Origin: Nocardiopsis sp. CNT312
GTDB lineage: Bacteria > Actinomycetota > Actinomycetes > Streptosporangiales > Streptosporangiaceae
Reading direction: 5' to 3'
Assembly: GCF_000515115.1 (NCBI RefSeq)
Contig: NZ_AZXF01000005.1
Location: 259,452-323,451, forward strand
Length of the DNA: 64,000 nt
In this document: one piece after another, positions 24,044 through 32,495 of the stretch
Layout: each line of letters starts with the position of its first letter
Position numbering within the stretch: the first letter of the stretch is position 1
Position numbers and translations under genes: made by a program
The notes under the pieces: generated by a model
Told to the model about the DNA's origin: nothing
The model's input: only the letters and a program-made list of their open reading frames with translations
Database searches by the model: none

Positions 24044-25789
24044 TCAGGAGGCGGGTTCGAAGGTCCGCGCCATCCGGTCGATCAGCGCGTGGTTGGCCCC
24101 CGGGTCGTCCGGGGTCACCAGGAAGAGCGCGTAGCCCTTGGTCTCGGTGTGGAATCCGCGATTGATGGCGTGCATCTCCCGGCCTCCGCTGGTGAAGGTG
24201 AACTCCCAGTCGGCGGCGGTGAGGTAGCCGTCGGCCCAGCCGCCCTGGACCTCCTCGATGCCGATGAGCTCGTACCCGCTGCCGAAACTCCCGCGCGCCT
24301 GCGGCTCGTAGTCGCGCCAGTCGGCAGCGGCGTCGGGCCCCGGGTCGTCGCCCTGGTCGACGAGCAGGTAGGCACCGTCCGGGCCCCGGAAGTACACCAT
24401 GTGCCCGTCGCGCTCCTCCGTCCAGTTCTCGGGGACGTCGACGGCGAACCCGCTGGGGTCCTCGTGACGGACGAGGAAGTCCCACTCGTCCGCCTCCTCC
24501 GAGGACGGCGGCGTATCGGCGGCGGTCTCCTCCGGGGGCGGCGCGTCCGAGGCAGACCCCGTCGCGGGGGACTGCGAACCTTCGCCGGAGCCCTCCACGA
24601 GGTCGGCGGAGGCCCCGCCGCCGAGCCGGTTCGCGCTGACCAGGTAGACCGTCGTCGCGGTGGCGGCGAGGACCACGAGCACGGCCGCGGCGACCAGCAG
24701 TCTGCGGACCGCGTTGCCCGGAGCGGGCTCCTCGCCCCGGTCCGACCAGGGCACCACGGGGGTCCCGTCCGCTTCGGACGCGGCCCCGGCTCCCGACCCG
24801 GCCACGGCCGTCGCGGGTTCGGGTTCCGGAGGCGCCGACGCGGCGGACGTCTCCGACGTCGTGTCGTGCGCGGCGGTCTCGGGCTCCTCGGGAGCCCCGA
24901 ACACCTCTGTGGCGGGGACCGGGTCGGGAGCCGGGGCCAAAACCACGGCGGCCGACGCGTCGGCGTCGCGGAGCCCGCGCAGGCGGGTGCGCACCTCAGC
25001 GATCGAGGGGCGGTTCTCCGCCCGCTTCTCGCACAACCCTTCCAGGATCGGGCGGAGCGCCCCCGCGTGGACCGATGCGGGCAGGTCCTGGGTCACGATC
25101 GCCGTCAGCGTCCCCATGGGGGTGGGCCGGTCGAACGGAAGGGAGCCCTCCACCGACTGGTAGAGGGTGACGCCCAGGGCCCACGCGTCCGAGGCCGCGG
25201 TGGCCGGGTACCCCTCGGCGACCTCCGGTGCCAGGTAGCGGGGCGACCCGATGAGCAGGCCGGTGCTGGTCAGATGGGTGGAGCCGTCGACATGGGCGAT
25301 ACCGAAGTCGGTGACCACCGCGCGGTCGTTCCCGGCGATGAGCACGTTGCCGGGTTTGATGTCGCGGTGCACGATGCCCCGGCCGTGCGCCTCGGACAGG
25401 CCCGCGCACATCTGCTCGCCGATGTCGGCGGTCCTGCGCACGGAGAGGCGCTCCTCCTGACGGACGAGGTCGCCCAGGGAGGGGCCGCGCACCAGCTCCA
25501 TGACGATCCACGGGCGGCCGTCCACCTCCACGACGTCGAACACCGTGATGATGGAGGGGTGGCTCAACTGTGCGGCGCTGCGCGCTTCCCGGAGCATCCG
25601 GGTCCTGAGCACCTCGACCTCGCGTTCGGGGAGGTTGGGCGGCGTGGTCAGTTCCTTGACGGCGACGGGGCGGTCCAGGAGGAGGTCGGTCCCCCGCCAC
25701 ACCCGGCCCATGCCGCCCGCACCGATGACTTCGTCCAAGCGGTACCGGCCGACCAGTTCACGGCCGGTTTCGGTTTCGGGGCTTCTCAT
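24044..25789 (-). CDS. membrane serine/threonine protein kinase
   Basis: A 581-aa Hanks-type kinase. Kinase domain, residues about 16-275: VIGAGGMGRVWRG (glycine loop), VAVKEL (ATP-anchoring Lys), IVHRDIKPGNVLI (RD catalytic loop), VTDFGIAHV (DFG), GSPRYLAPEVAEG (APE). An Ala/Pro/Glu-rich linker precedes a single transmembrane helix at about 371-392 (LLVAAAVLVVLAATATTVYL). The C-terminal extracellular region (about 455-580) is compact, with DPSGFAVDVPENWTE and a C-terminal ALFLVTPDDPGANHALIDRM. It is a sensor-like domain but not PASTA. Such kinases regulate growth or envelope processes. It is monocistronic and convergent with the two-component system. Confidence 0.94.
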   Translation of the reverse strand: MRSPETETGRELVGRYRLDEVIGAGGMGRVWRGTDLLLDRPVAVKELTTPPNLPEREVEVLRTRMLREARSAAQLSHPSIITVFDVVEVDGRPWIVMELVRGPSLGDLVRQEERLSVRRTADIGEQMCAGLSEAHGRGIVHRDIKPGNVLIAGNDRAVVTDFGIAHVDGSTHLTSTGLLIGSPRYLAPEVAEGYPATAASDAWALGVTLYQSVEGSLPFDRPTPMGTLTAIVTQDLPASVHAGALRPILEGLCEKRAENRPSIAEVRTRLRGLRDADASAAVVLAPAPDPVPATEVFGAPEEPETAAHDTTSETSAASAPPEPEPATAVAGSGAGAASEADGTPVVPWSDRGEEPAPGNAVRRLLVAAAVLVVLAATATTVYLVSANRLGGGASADLVEGSGEGSQSPATGSASDAPPPEETAADTPPSSEEADEWDFLVRHEDPSGFAVDVPENWTEERDGHMVYFRGPDGAYLLVDQGDDPGPDAAADWRDYEPQARGSFGSGYELIGIEEVQGGWADGYLTAADWEFTFTSGGREMHAINRGFHTETKGYALFLVTPDDPGANHALIDRMARTFEPAS

Positions 25790-26014
25790 CTCTGATGCGG
25801 TTTCCTCTGAGGGGGGAAGGGGGCGGGGACGCGGGGCCGCTCATGAGTGTAGGGAATCGGGGCGTCCCATGGCACGCCCAGGATCGGCACCGGAGGCGGC
25901 CTGATACCGGACACCACGCCCATGATTTGGGGAGACCCGCCGAAAACAGCAGAGAACATCCCCTTCGCAGAGATGTCCCCCGGGCGTGTCGCCCCGACGT
26001 GCCCCCGCGCTCCC

Positions 26015-27328
26015 TCAGGAACCGCGCAGCAGCCTCACCAGGAAGTCGGACAGGCTCGACAGGACAGACGAGGGACGGCCTCCCTCGGACGGCAACGGGG
26101 CCTTGGTCTCCTCCGGTGAACGGCGGCTCGTCGGCGTGAACCGAACCGGAAGGTCGACAAAGACGGAGGCCAGGTTGGTGACGTACCAGCGCAGTTCCTG
26201 TGGAGGAACGGCCAGACCCAGGTCGGGCAGCCGCTCGAACAGCGTGCGCAGCGCGACGATCGTGATGACGGTGGCCTCGTCGCGGGCCGGGCAGCGGTGC
26301 GGTCCGGCCCCCCAGGCGAGGTGGGCGCGGTTGGGGGCCTCCTCCAACCGCTCGGCGTTCTCCAAACGGTAGAAGTGGTTCGCGGCCGCCAGGCCCAGGA
26401 GGATCGGCGTCCCGGCATCGATCACGCGCCCCCCGCCGACCGGGATGTCCACACGCGGGTAGACGGCCGGGAAGTTCGTGATCGGCGGCGACTCCCACAG
26501 AACCCGGTCGACGAGCTCGGCGAGAGCGGTCCGGGACGGTGCCCGCCCCGGTGAGAGGGCCGAACCGGTGAGAGCAGCACGGACGGAGGCGCAGGTGAGC
26601 GCGAGGACGGTCTCGACCCCCCACGCCATCATGAGGCGCATCTGCTGGATCACCTCCTCGTCGGTCAGCGCGGACCGGTGCCCGATCAGCCGGGACGTGA
26701 GGTCCTCACCCGGGTTCGCGTGCTTGGCGGCGACCACTTCCGACAGGGCCCGTTCGGCCTCGGCGTTGGCGCGTTCGGCGTCCACACCCACCACGACCTT
26801 GCGCATGGCCCCGGCGAACCGCAGACCCTGGTCCTCATCGAAACCGAAGAGCTCGTTCAGGACCAGGATCGGCAGGAGCCGCGCGTACTGGTCGACCAGG
26901 TCCACCGTGCCCTGTTCACAGAAGCGGTCGATCAGCCCTCCTGCGTAGCGCTCGGTGATCTCGCTCAGGTACGTCTCCCGGACGGCCCCGAGGCTGTCCG
27001 AGAGCGCCCGCCGGTAGCGTTGGTGCTCGACACCGTCGACGTACAGGGCGTTGGGCCGCGGGGCCATCATCTGAAGGAGCGAAAAGTCCGGGGCGACCCG
27101 GCCCTCACGGAAGTCCTTCCAGTTCCGGGGGTCGTAGGAGAAGTTCGACGTGTCCCGCGACCACGCGACCAGGGTCTGGTAGTCGGTGACGATCCACGCG
27201 TTCACCCCCGGTTCGAGCTCGATCGGGATCAGCGGACCGTACTCGGCCCTCAGCTTCTCGTACACGGCGTACGGGTCGGGGTGGGGCTCGCTCTGCTGGA
27301 ACGTGGCGAAGGGGCATCCGGACGTCAC
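26015..27328 (-). CDS. cytochrome P450, CYP157-like, lacking EXXR
   Basis: A 437-aa P450. The haem-binding loop is HLAWGAGPHRCPARDEA (FxxGxxxCxG with W for F and A for the last G), with the axial Cys in RCP. The I-helix retains GVET in MAWGVETVLALT. At the K helix, where EXXR is expected, the sequence is ELVDRVLWESPPI: the Arg position is Trp and the Glu position is Arg. CYP157 members of Streptomyces likewise lack EXXR (ending in LW), and these P450s usually sit next to conservon genes. No ferredoxin or conservon gene is adjacent. The substrate is unknown. A close paralogue lies 177 bp upstream. Confidence 0.92.
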   Translation of the reverse strand: MTSGCPFATFQQSEPHPDPYAVYEKLRAEYGPLIPIELEPGVNAWIVTDYQTLVAWSRDTSNFSYDPRNWKDFREGRVAPDFSLLQMMAPRPNALYVDGVEHQRYRRALSDSLGAVRETYLSEITERYAGGLIDRFCEQGTVDLVDQYARLLPILVLNELFGFDEDQGLRFAGAMRKVVVGVDAERANAEAERALSEVVAAKHANPGEDLTSRLIGHRSALTDEEVIQQMRLMMAWGVETVLALTCASVRAALTGSALSPGRAPSRTALAELVDRVLWESPPITNFPAVYPRVDIPVGGGRVIDAGTPILLGLAAANHFYRLENAERLEEAPNRAHLAWGAGPHRCPARDEATVITIVALRTLFERLPDLGLAVPPQELRWYVTNLASVFVDLPVRFTPTSRRSPEETKAPLPSEGGRPSSVLSSLSDFLVRLLRGS

Positions 27329-27505
27329 GGGAACCTCGGCTCGGGGTGGGGGTCATCGGGGCCGGCCGGACCCCGGCGGGGACCGGCCCCTCCGTATCCG
27401 GCACATGTACACCGTGTGGGTCGCACTCGAACATTGCGGCAGGGCACACACACTAGCGTTTCAGCTCGTCTAGTACGAGGCTTCGGGCCGCACACGCGAG
27501 CACAT

Positions 27506-28846
27506 TCACGAACGCCGGAGCAGCCTGCCCAGGAAACGGGCCAGGGGGCCCGACGGCAGCCGTTTGAGGAGGACGCTCCCGTCGCCAACGGTCGACGGCG
27601 CATCGGACGAGGAGGCGTCGGGCTCCCGGTCGGGCCGTACCGCCGGTTCCCGCGCGGTGAACCGGACCGCAAGGCCCGTGGGCAGGCAGAACACGTGGGT
27701 CATGAGCCATCGCAGGTCCTCGGGCCGGGAGGCCAGGGCCAAGTCGGGCAGCCGGTCCAACACCGTGCGCACGGCGACGGTGGCGATGACCAGCGCCTGG
27801 TCGCGGGCCGGGCACCGGTGCGGACCCACCCCCCAGGCCAGATGGGCTCGGCTGGGCGCCTCCTCCAGCAGTGCGGCGTTCTCCAGGCGGTAGAAGTGGT
27901 TGGCCGCGGCGAAGCCCAACAGGATCGGTGTCCCCGCCTCGATCGTCCTGCCACCGCCGAGCGGCACCTCCGTGCGCGGATAGAGGGCGGGGTAGTTGGT
28001 GATCGGCGGCGCCTCCCACAGGACCCGGTCGAGGAGCTCACCGAGGACGGCGTCGGAGAGGGCGCGCCCCGTGTGGGACGGGGAGTCGCTGAGAAGCAGC
28101 CGTGTGGAGCTGAAGATCAGGTCGGTGGTCGTGTGGAGGGCGATGGTGATGACGACGCGGAGTTGCAGGATCACCTCCTCGTCCGTGAGCGCCGACCGGT
28201 GCTGGAGCAGCCGCGAGATGAGGTCGTCGCCGGGCTCGACCCGCTTGGCCGCGATCGCCTCGGACAGGGCCCGGTCGGACTCCTCCACGGACCGCGTGAG
28301 GTCGCCGCCGGTCCACAGGTCGTTGATGGCCTGCCCGAAGCGCAGTCCCTGGTCCTCGGTGAGCCCGAAGAGCTCGTTGACCACCAGGAGCGGCAGCAGT
28401 CGCGCGTACTCGAAGTACAGGTCGGCGCTGCCGCGCTCACAGAAGGTGTCGATGAGGCCGTCGGCGTAGCGCCGGGTCGCGGCACGCACGTCCCCCTCCT
28501 GGACCGCGTCCAGTGCGTCGGCGATCGCCCCCCGGTAGCGCTGGTGCTCGGCGCCGTCGGTGAACAGCGCACTGGGCCGCGGTGCCATCAGCACCGCGAG
28601 CCGGGAGTCCGGAGCGATTCGCCCCTCGCGGAAGTCCTCCCAGGTGCGGGGGTCGTGGGTGAAGGTCACGGTGTCCCGGGACCAGGAGATGATCAGCTCG
28701 TAGTCGGTGAGGATCCACGCCCTGACACCGGGTTCCAGTTCGATGGGGATGACCGCGCCGTACTCGTCCCTGAGGCCCGCGTACACAGCGTAGGGGTCGG
28801 GGTGCGGTTCGCTCTGCTGGAATGTGCCGAAGGGGCAGGATGTCAC
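27506..28846 (-). CDS. cytochrome P450, CYP157-like paralogue lacking EXXR and I-helix motif
   Basis: A 446-aa P450 paralogous to the downstream one: the first 25 residues (CPFGTFQQSEPHPDPYAVYA) and most core segments align. Haem loop HLAWGVGPHRCPARDQA contains the axial Cys. The K helix reads ELLDRVLWEAPPI, so EXXR is again absent. In the I helix the AGxxT motif is replaced by ITIALHTTTDLIF, so the usual acid-alcohol pair for oxygen activation is missing; Thr residues in HTTT might substitute. Both genes probably arose by tandem duplication. They are separated by 177 bp, so the second may have its own promoter. Confidence 0.92.
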   Translation of the reverse strand: MTSCPFGTFQQSEPHPDPYAVYAGLRDEYGAVIPIELEPGVRAWILTDYELIISWSRDTVTFTHDPRTWEDFREGRIAPDSRLAVLMAPRPSALFTDGAEHQRYRGAIADALDAVQEGDVRAATRRYADGLIDTFCERGSADLYFEYARLLPLLVVNELFGLTEDQGLRFGQAINDLWTGGDLTRSVEESDRALSEAIAAKRVEPGDDLISRLLQHRSALTDEEVILQLRVVITIALHTTTDLIFSSTRLLLSDSPSHTGRALSDAVLGELLDRVLWEAPPITNYPALYPRTEVPLGGGRTIEAGTPILLGFAAANHFYRLENAALLEEAPSRAHLAWGVGPHRCPARDQALVIATVAVRTVLDRLPDLALASRPEDLRWLMTHVFCLPTGLAVRFTAREPAVRPDREPDASSSDAPSTVGDGSVLLKRLPSGPLARFLGRLLRRS

Positions 28847-28919
28847 GGGGCCTCGTACTGGGTGTCGTCGACGCGCGCGGCCACCCTAACGTGAGGTGAC
28901 GGGCGAAAGTGGGACCCCC

Positions 28920-28947
28920 GCGCCCCGGGCGGGTACGCCCGGGGCGC
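28920..28947 (-). terminator. terminator after copA
   Basis: Perfect 12-bp inverted repeat (GCGCCCCGGGCG / CGCCCGGGGCGC) with a GGTA loop, 11 bp past the copA stop. Confidence 0.8.
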
Positions 28948-28958
28948 GGAGACGGTGT

Positions 28959-31259
28959 TCAGCGGGTCCCGGGCGTACCGTCGGCGGGATCGGTCAGCGG
29001 CCGGAACCGGCGCAGGCGCTGGCTGTTGCCGACCACGAACAGGCTCGACGCGGCCATGGCCGCCCCCGCGAGCATCGGGTTGAGCAGGCCCAGCGCCGCC
29101 AGCGGCAGTGCCGCGGTGTTGTAGGCGAAGGCCCAGAACAAGTTCCCCTTGATGGTGGACAGGGTCCTGCGCGAGAGCCGTACCGCGTCCGCCGCCGCAC
29201 GCAGGTCTCCGCGGACCAGGGTGAGGTCCCCCGCCTCGATCGCGGCGTCCGTACCCGTCCCCATGGACAGGCCCAGGTCGGCCTGGGCGAGCGCCGCCGC
29301 GTCGTTGACGCCGTCGCCGACCATGGCTACGACGCGCCCCTGGGCCTGCAACCGCTTGACGGCGTCGACCTTGCCGCTCGGCAGGACCCCGGCGATCACC
29401 TCGTCGATCCCGACCTCGTCGGCCACCGCCCGGGCGACGGTGGCGTTGTCACCGGTGAGCAGAATGGGGGTGAGCCCCAGGTCGCGGAATCGGCGGACCG
29501 CCTCGGCGCTGGTGGGCTTGGGACGGTCGGCCACCGCCAGCACACCGCGGGCCCGGCCGTCCCAGCCGATTGCCACGGCTGTGCGGCCCTCGGACTCGGC
29601 GGCGGCGACCGCCGCCGCCAGTTCCTTGGGCAGCGCGCACGACCATTCCCCCTCCAGCAGGGCGGGTCGGCCCGCCACGGCGGTGTGCCCGTCCACGGTG
29701 CCCCGGACGCCGAGGCCCTCGATCCCAGCGAAATCGGTGACGGCGGGCAGCGTGCCGACACGGTCGGCCGCGCCCCGGGCGACGGCGCGGGCCACGGGGT
29801 GCTCTGAGGCGTGCTCCAGTGCTCCGGCGATCCGCAGGAGCGTGTCCCGGTCCTCCCCGTCCGCGGGAACGGCGTCCACGAGCGCCATGTGCCCGGTCGT
29901 GACGGTGCCGGTCTTGTCCAGGACGACGGTGTCGACGCGGCGCGTGTCCTCCAGGACCTCGGGTCCCTTGATGAGGATGCCGAGCCGAGCACCCCTGCCG
30001 GTGCCGACCATGAGTGCCATCGGGGTGGCCAGGCCGAGCGCGCACGGGCAGGCGATGATGAGCACGGCGACGGCGGTGGTGAACGCGGTGGCGGCGGGTG
30101 CGCCGGTGGCGAGCCAGAGTCCGAGTGTGGCGACGGCGAGCACGATCACGGCCGGGACGAAGACGCCGGAGACCCGGTCGGCGAGCCGCTGTGCGGCGGC
30201 CTTGCCGTTCTGTGCCTCCTCCACCAGGCGCGCCATCTGTGCCAGGCGGGTTTCGGAGCCCACCCGCTCCGCACGGACGACGAGGCGTCCCCCCGCGTTG
30301 ACGGTGGCACCGACGACAGCCGATCCGGGGGCGACCTCCACCGGGACGGACTCGCCGGTGAGCATGCTCATGTCGACCGCGGAGGTGCCCTCCTCGACGG
30401 TGCCGTCGGTGGCGATCTTCTCGCCGGGGCGGACCACGAAGCGGTCGCCGACGACCAGGCGGTCCGCCGGGACGGACTCCTCCCGGGCGTCGGCGCCCGC
30501 GCCCCTCAGGACGAACACCTGCTTGGCTCCGAGCTCGAGGAGGGCGCGCAGCGCGGCCCCGGCACGGCGCTTGGAGCGGGCCTCGACGTACTTGCCGACG
30601 AGGAGGAAGGAGGTGACGCCCGCGGCGACCTCCAGGTAGATGTCACCAGAGCCGTCGGTACGGGCGATCGTTAACGTGAAGGCGTGCGTCATGCCCGGGT
30701 CGCCGGCCGTGCCGAGGAAGAGGGCGTACAGCGACCACGAATAGGCGGTGCCCACCCCAAGCGAGACCAGTGTGTCCATGGTGGCCGCGCCCAGGCGCAG
30801 GTTCTTCCACGCCGAACGGTGGAAGGGCAGCGCACCCCAGACGGCGACGGGCGAGGCCAGGGCCAGGGAGGCCCACTGCCAGTGGGTGAACTGGAGGGCG
30901 GGGACCATGGCGAGGGCGATGACGGGGACGGACAGCGCGAGGCAGACCAGCATCCGGTCACGCAGGTCCCGTGTGGGGTCGTCCTCCTCCGGTTCCGCAC
31001 TGCCGGGTTCCGGTCGCGGCGGCGCGGCCGTGTATCCGGCCTTCTCCACCTGGGCGACGAGTTCCCCGACCGGGACGGGGGCACCCTCGAAGGACACGTG
31101 CGCCCGCTCCGTCGCGAAGTTGACGCTGGCGCTGACGCCCTCGATCCGGTTGAGCCGCTTCTCGATCCGGTTGGCGCACGCGGCGCAGGTCATGCCTCCG
31201 ATGGCCAGTTCGACCGACGCGGTGCCAGCGTCTCTCGTCCGGGTCCTGCTCGTGTTCAT
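28959..31259 (-). CDS. copA: copper-exporting P1B-type ATPase
   Basis: A 766-aa heavy-metal pump. I use the ATG at 31259 ([10 protein letters not shown]), with GGAG upstream. Order: one N-terminal HMA domain with [11 protein letters not shown] (C25, C28), eight membrane helices, the actuator motif TGESVP, the transport-site CPC in [13 protein letters not shown], the phosphorylation site [12 protein letters not shown], the HP motif ASEHPVARA, and the hinge [15 protein letters not shown] plus the C-terminal NxxxLP-type and MxxSS helices ([24 protein letters not shown]) indicate Cu(I) export. It contains a TTA codon at 30,672-30,674, rare in such genomes. It is the second gene of the copZ-copA operon. 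Confidence 0.96.
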   Translation of the reverse strand: MNTSRTRTRDAGTASVELAIGGMTCAACANRIEKRLNRIEGVSASVNFATERAHVSFEGAPVPVGELVAQVEKAGYTAAPPRPEPGSAEPEEDDPTRDLRDRMLVCLALSVPVIALAMVPALQFTHWQWASLALASPVAVWGALPFHRSAWKNLRLGAATMDTLVSLGVGTAYSWSLYALFLGTAGDPGMTHAFTLTIARTDGSGDIYLEVAAGVTSFLLVGKYVEARSKRRAGAALRALLELGAKQVFVLRGAGADAREESVPADRLVVGDRFVVRPGEKIATDGTVEEGTSAVDMSMLTGESVPVEVAPGSAVVGATVNAGGRLVVRAERVGSETRLAQMARLVEEAQNGKAAAQRLADRVSGVFVPAVIVLAVATLGLWLATGAPAATAFTTAVAVLIIACPCALGLATPMALMVGTGRGARLGILIKGPEVLEDTRRVDTVVLDKTGTVTTGHMALVDAVPADGEDRDTLLRIAGALEHASEHPVARAVARGAADRVGTLPAVTDFAGIEGLGVRGTVDGHTAVAGRPALLEGEWSCALPKELAAAVAAAESEGRTAVAIGWDGRARGVLAVADRPKPTSAEAVRRFRDLGLTPILLTGDNATVARAVADEVGIDEVIAGVLPSGKVDAVKRLQAQGRVVAMVGDGVNDAAALAQADLGLSMGTGTDAAIEAGDLTLVRGDLRAAADAVRLSRRTLSTIKGNLFWAFAYNTAALPLAALGLLNPMLAGAAMAASSLFVVGNSQRLRRFRPLTDPADGTPGTR

Positions 31260-31303
31260 GTCACGCTCCAGCGCGGTGGTCCGTGTCACCGGGGGCGGCC
31301 GTG

Positions 31304-31519
31304 TCAGCCGCGCACCCCGTATCCGGCCTCGTCGATGGCGGAGCGGACGGAGTCCGCGTCCACGGGTCCATCACCGGTGACGGTCACCCTGCCGGTCTCC
31401 AGGTCGACCTCGACCCCGGTGACCCCGGGGACCGCGGTCACCTCCTCGGTGACGGCGCCGACACAGTGTCCGCAGCTCATGCCCTCGACGTTGTAGACAG
31501 CGGTGGTCGTGGCAGCCAT
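31304..31519 (-). CDS. copZ: copper chaperone
   Basis: A 71-aa single HMA domain: [17 protein letters not shown] places the metal-binding Cys at 16 and 19. The ferredoxin-like beta-alpha-beta order follows ([29 protein letters not shown]). It binds Cu(I) and hands it to CopA. The ATG at 31519 has AGGAGGCGAC upstream. It lies 44 bp before copA, with the CsoR-type operator upstream. Confidence 0.95.
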   Translation of the reverse strand: MAATTTAVYNVEGMSCGHCVGAVTEEVTAVPGVTGVEVDLETGRVTVTGDGPVDADSVRSAIDEAGYGVRG

Positions 31520-31582
31520 GTCGCCTCCTGAGTGCGTGTGCTTCGCAGCGGCCCCTTGGGGACCGCTCCTACCTCCTCAACC

Positions 31583-31599
31583 ATACCCCCTATGGGTAT
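31583..31599. promoter_or_regulatory. CsoR-type copper operator
   Basis: ATACCCCCTATGGGTAT is a near-perfect palindrome of the form TACCCC...GGGTA recognised by CsoR repressors. It lies 64 bp upstream of the copZ start, in the position of its promoter. Copper would release the repressor. No csoR gene is visible within the neighbouring genes. Confidence 0.75.
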
Positions 31600-31648
31600 A
31601 TTCCGCGGGGCCGCCCCCCAGGACCGGGAGGGCATCATGAACAGCGTG

Positions 31649-31676
31649 GAGGGCGGTCCCGCACGGGACCGCCCTC
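31649..31676. terminator. hairpin terminator after GNAT gene
   Basis: Perfect 12-bp inverted repeat (GAGGGCGGTCCC / GGGACCGCCCTC) with a GCAC loop, 37 bp beyond the stop of the minus-strand GNAT gene. It insulates it from the copZ promoter. Confidence 0.75.
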
Positions 31677-31712
31677 ACCCTCCTGTTCTGCGCGCCCCTC
31701 CAGGCGCGGAGC

Positions 31713-32312
31713 TCATGCCGCCTTCAGTTCCAGCCGAGCCACCCATCGCTCACTCGCGTGGTGCGGGGCGAGGGAGAACCCGGCCCTGCGAAACATCTCG
31801 ACGGTGCCCGTGGAGACCTCCGCGCTGGGTGCCCGGCCGCCCGCGGTGTCGACGGGATAGGCCTCCAGTATCCGGGCGCCGTTGGCCCTGGCGTACTCGA
31901 CGGCCCCGTCCAACAGTCGGGTCCCGAGGCCCCGGCGTCGGCGGCGCGGCGGCAGCCAGAAGCACACGAGCGCCCACACCCCGGGTTCGCCGGGGTCGGC
32001 GGGGCGCAGGGCGCGCGACCGCGACAGCCGGATGTAGTCCTCCCTCGGGGCCACCGAGACCCAGCCGCAGGGCCCGTCGGGGTCGTAGGCGATCAGGCCG
32101 GGAACGCGCCCCTCCAGGGTCAGGCGCCGCAGCTCCAGCCGGTTGTCCAGGCCCCGCCGCGAGCGCTCGCACGAGGTGCTCGCCGTGTGGTCCTTCGCCC
32201 GCCTGCGGAAGAACGTGCACCAGCAGTGTCCATGGGCGCCGGTCGGTCCGAACAGGGTCTCCAGCTCCTCCCACCGCTCTGCGGTGGCGGGTTCGACTGA
32301 GACGAGGGACAT
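31713..32312 (-). CDS. GNAT-family N-acetyltransferase
   Basis: A 199-aa protein. The N-terminal region GPTGAHGHCWCTFFRRR is typical of a GNAT subgroup with a Trp/Cys-rich entry. The acetyl-CoA-binding core is CGWVSVAPREDYIRLSRS...VWALVCFWLPPRRRRRGLGTRLLDGAV, where RRRGLGTRLL is the Q/RxxGxG/A motif A. The end GTVEMFRRAGFSL is the usual beta-6/7 region. It transfers an acetyl group to an unknown small molecule or protein. The ATG at 32312 was chosen. The gene stands alone with a hairpin after it. Confidence 0.88.
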   Translation of the reverse strand: MSLVSVEPATAERWEELETLFGPTGAHGHCWCTFFRRRAKDHTASTSCERSRRGLDNRLELRRLTLEGRVPGLIAYDPDGPCGWVSVAPREDYIRLSRSRALRPADPGEPGVWALVCFWLPPRRRRRGLGTRLLDGAVEYARANGARILEAYPVDTAGGRAPSAEVSTGTVEMFRRAGFSLAPHHASERWVARLELKAA

Positions 32313-32451
32313 CGGGCTCCTTCGGCGATCACGGTCCGCCACTGTGATGTAGAACACTATCGTGTCGAGCCTGCGACCGAAAGAAGCGGGATGCCGTAAA
32401 ACACGGGCTTTTCGAGCCGTCGATCCGTCCCGGCACACCGTTGAACGGAGG

Positions 32452-32489
32452 GGCCGCTCGGGGCGGGGCCGGCCCCGCCCCGAGCGGCC
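32452..32489. terminator. 38-bp perfect palindrome after AGCS gene
   Basis: Nineteen-base arms (GGCCGCTCGGGGCGGGGCC and its complement) abut without a loop, ending 6 bp from the AGCS stop. As RNA this is a very stable hairpin and should terminate the minus-strand transcript. It is one of the strongest in the window. Confidence 0.8.
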
Positions 32490-32495
32490 GGGCGG

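Noticed and set aside
26015-28846. Part of a biosynthetic gene cluster
   Set aside because: Two P450 genes occur, but no synthase, tailoring or transport genes typical of secondary metabolism surround them.
26678-28894. A 738-codon plus-strand open frame across both P450 genes (and similar long antisense frames, e.g. 3,649-5,847, 9,934-12,450 and 38,762-41,623)
   Set aside because: They mirror real minus-strand genes, show no family motif and have the Arg/Gly/His-rich make-up produced by GC-biased codons read antisense.
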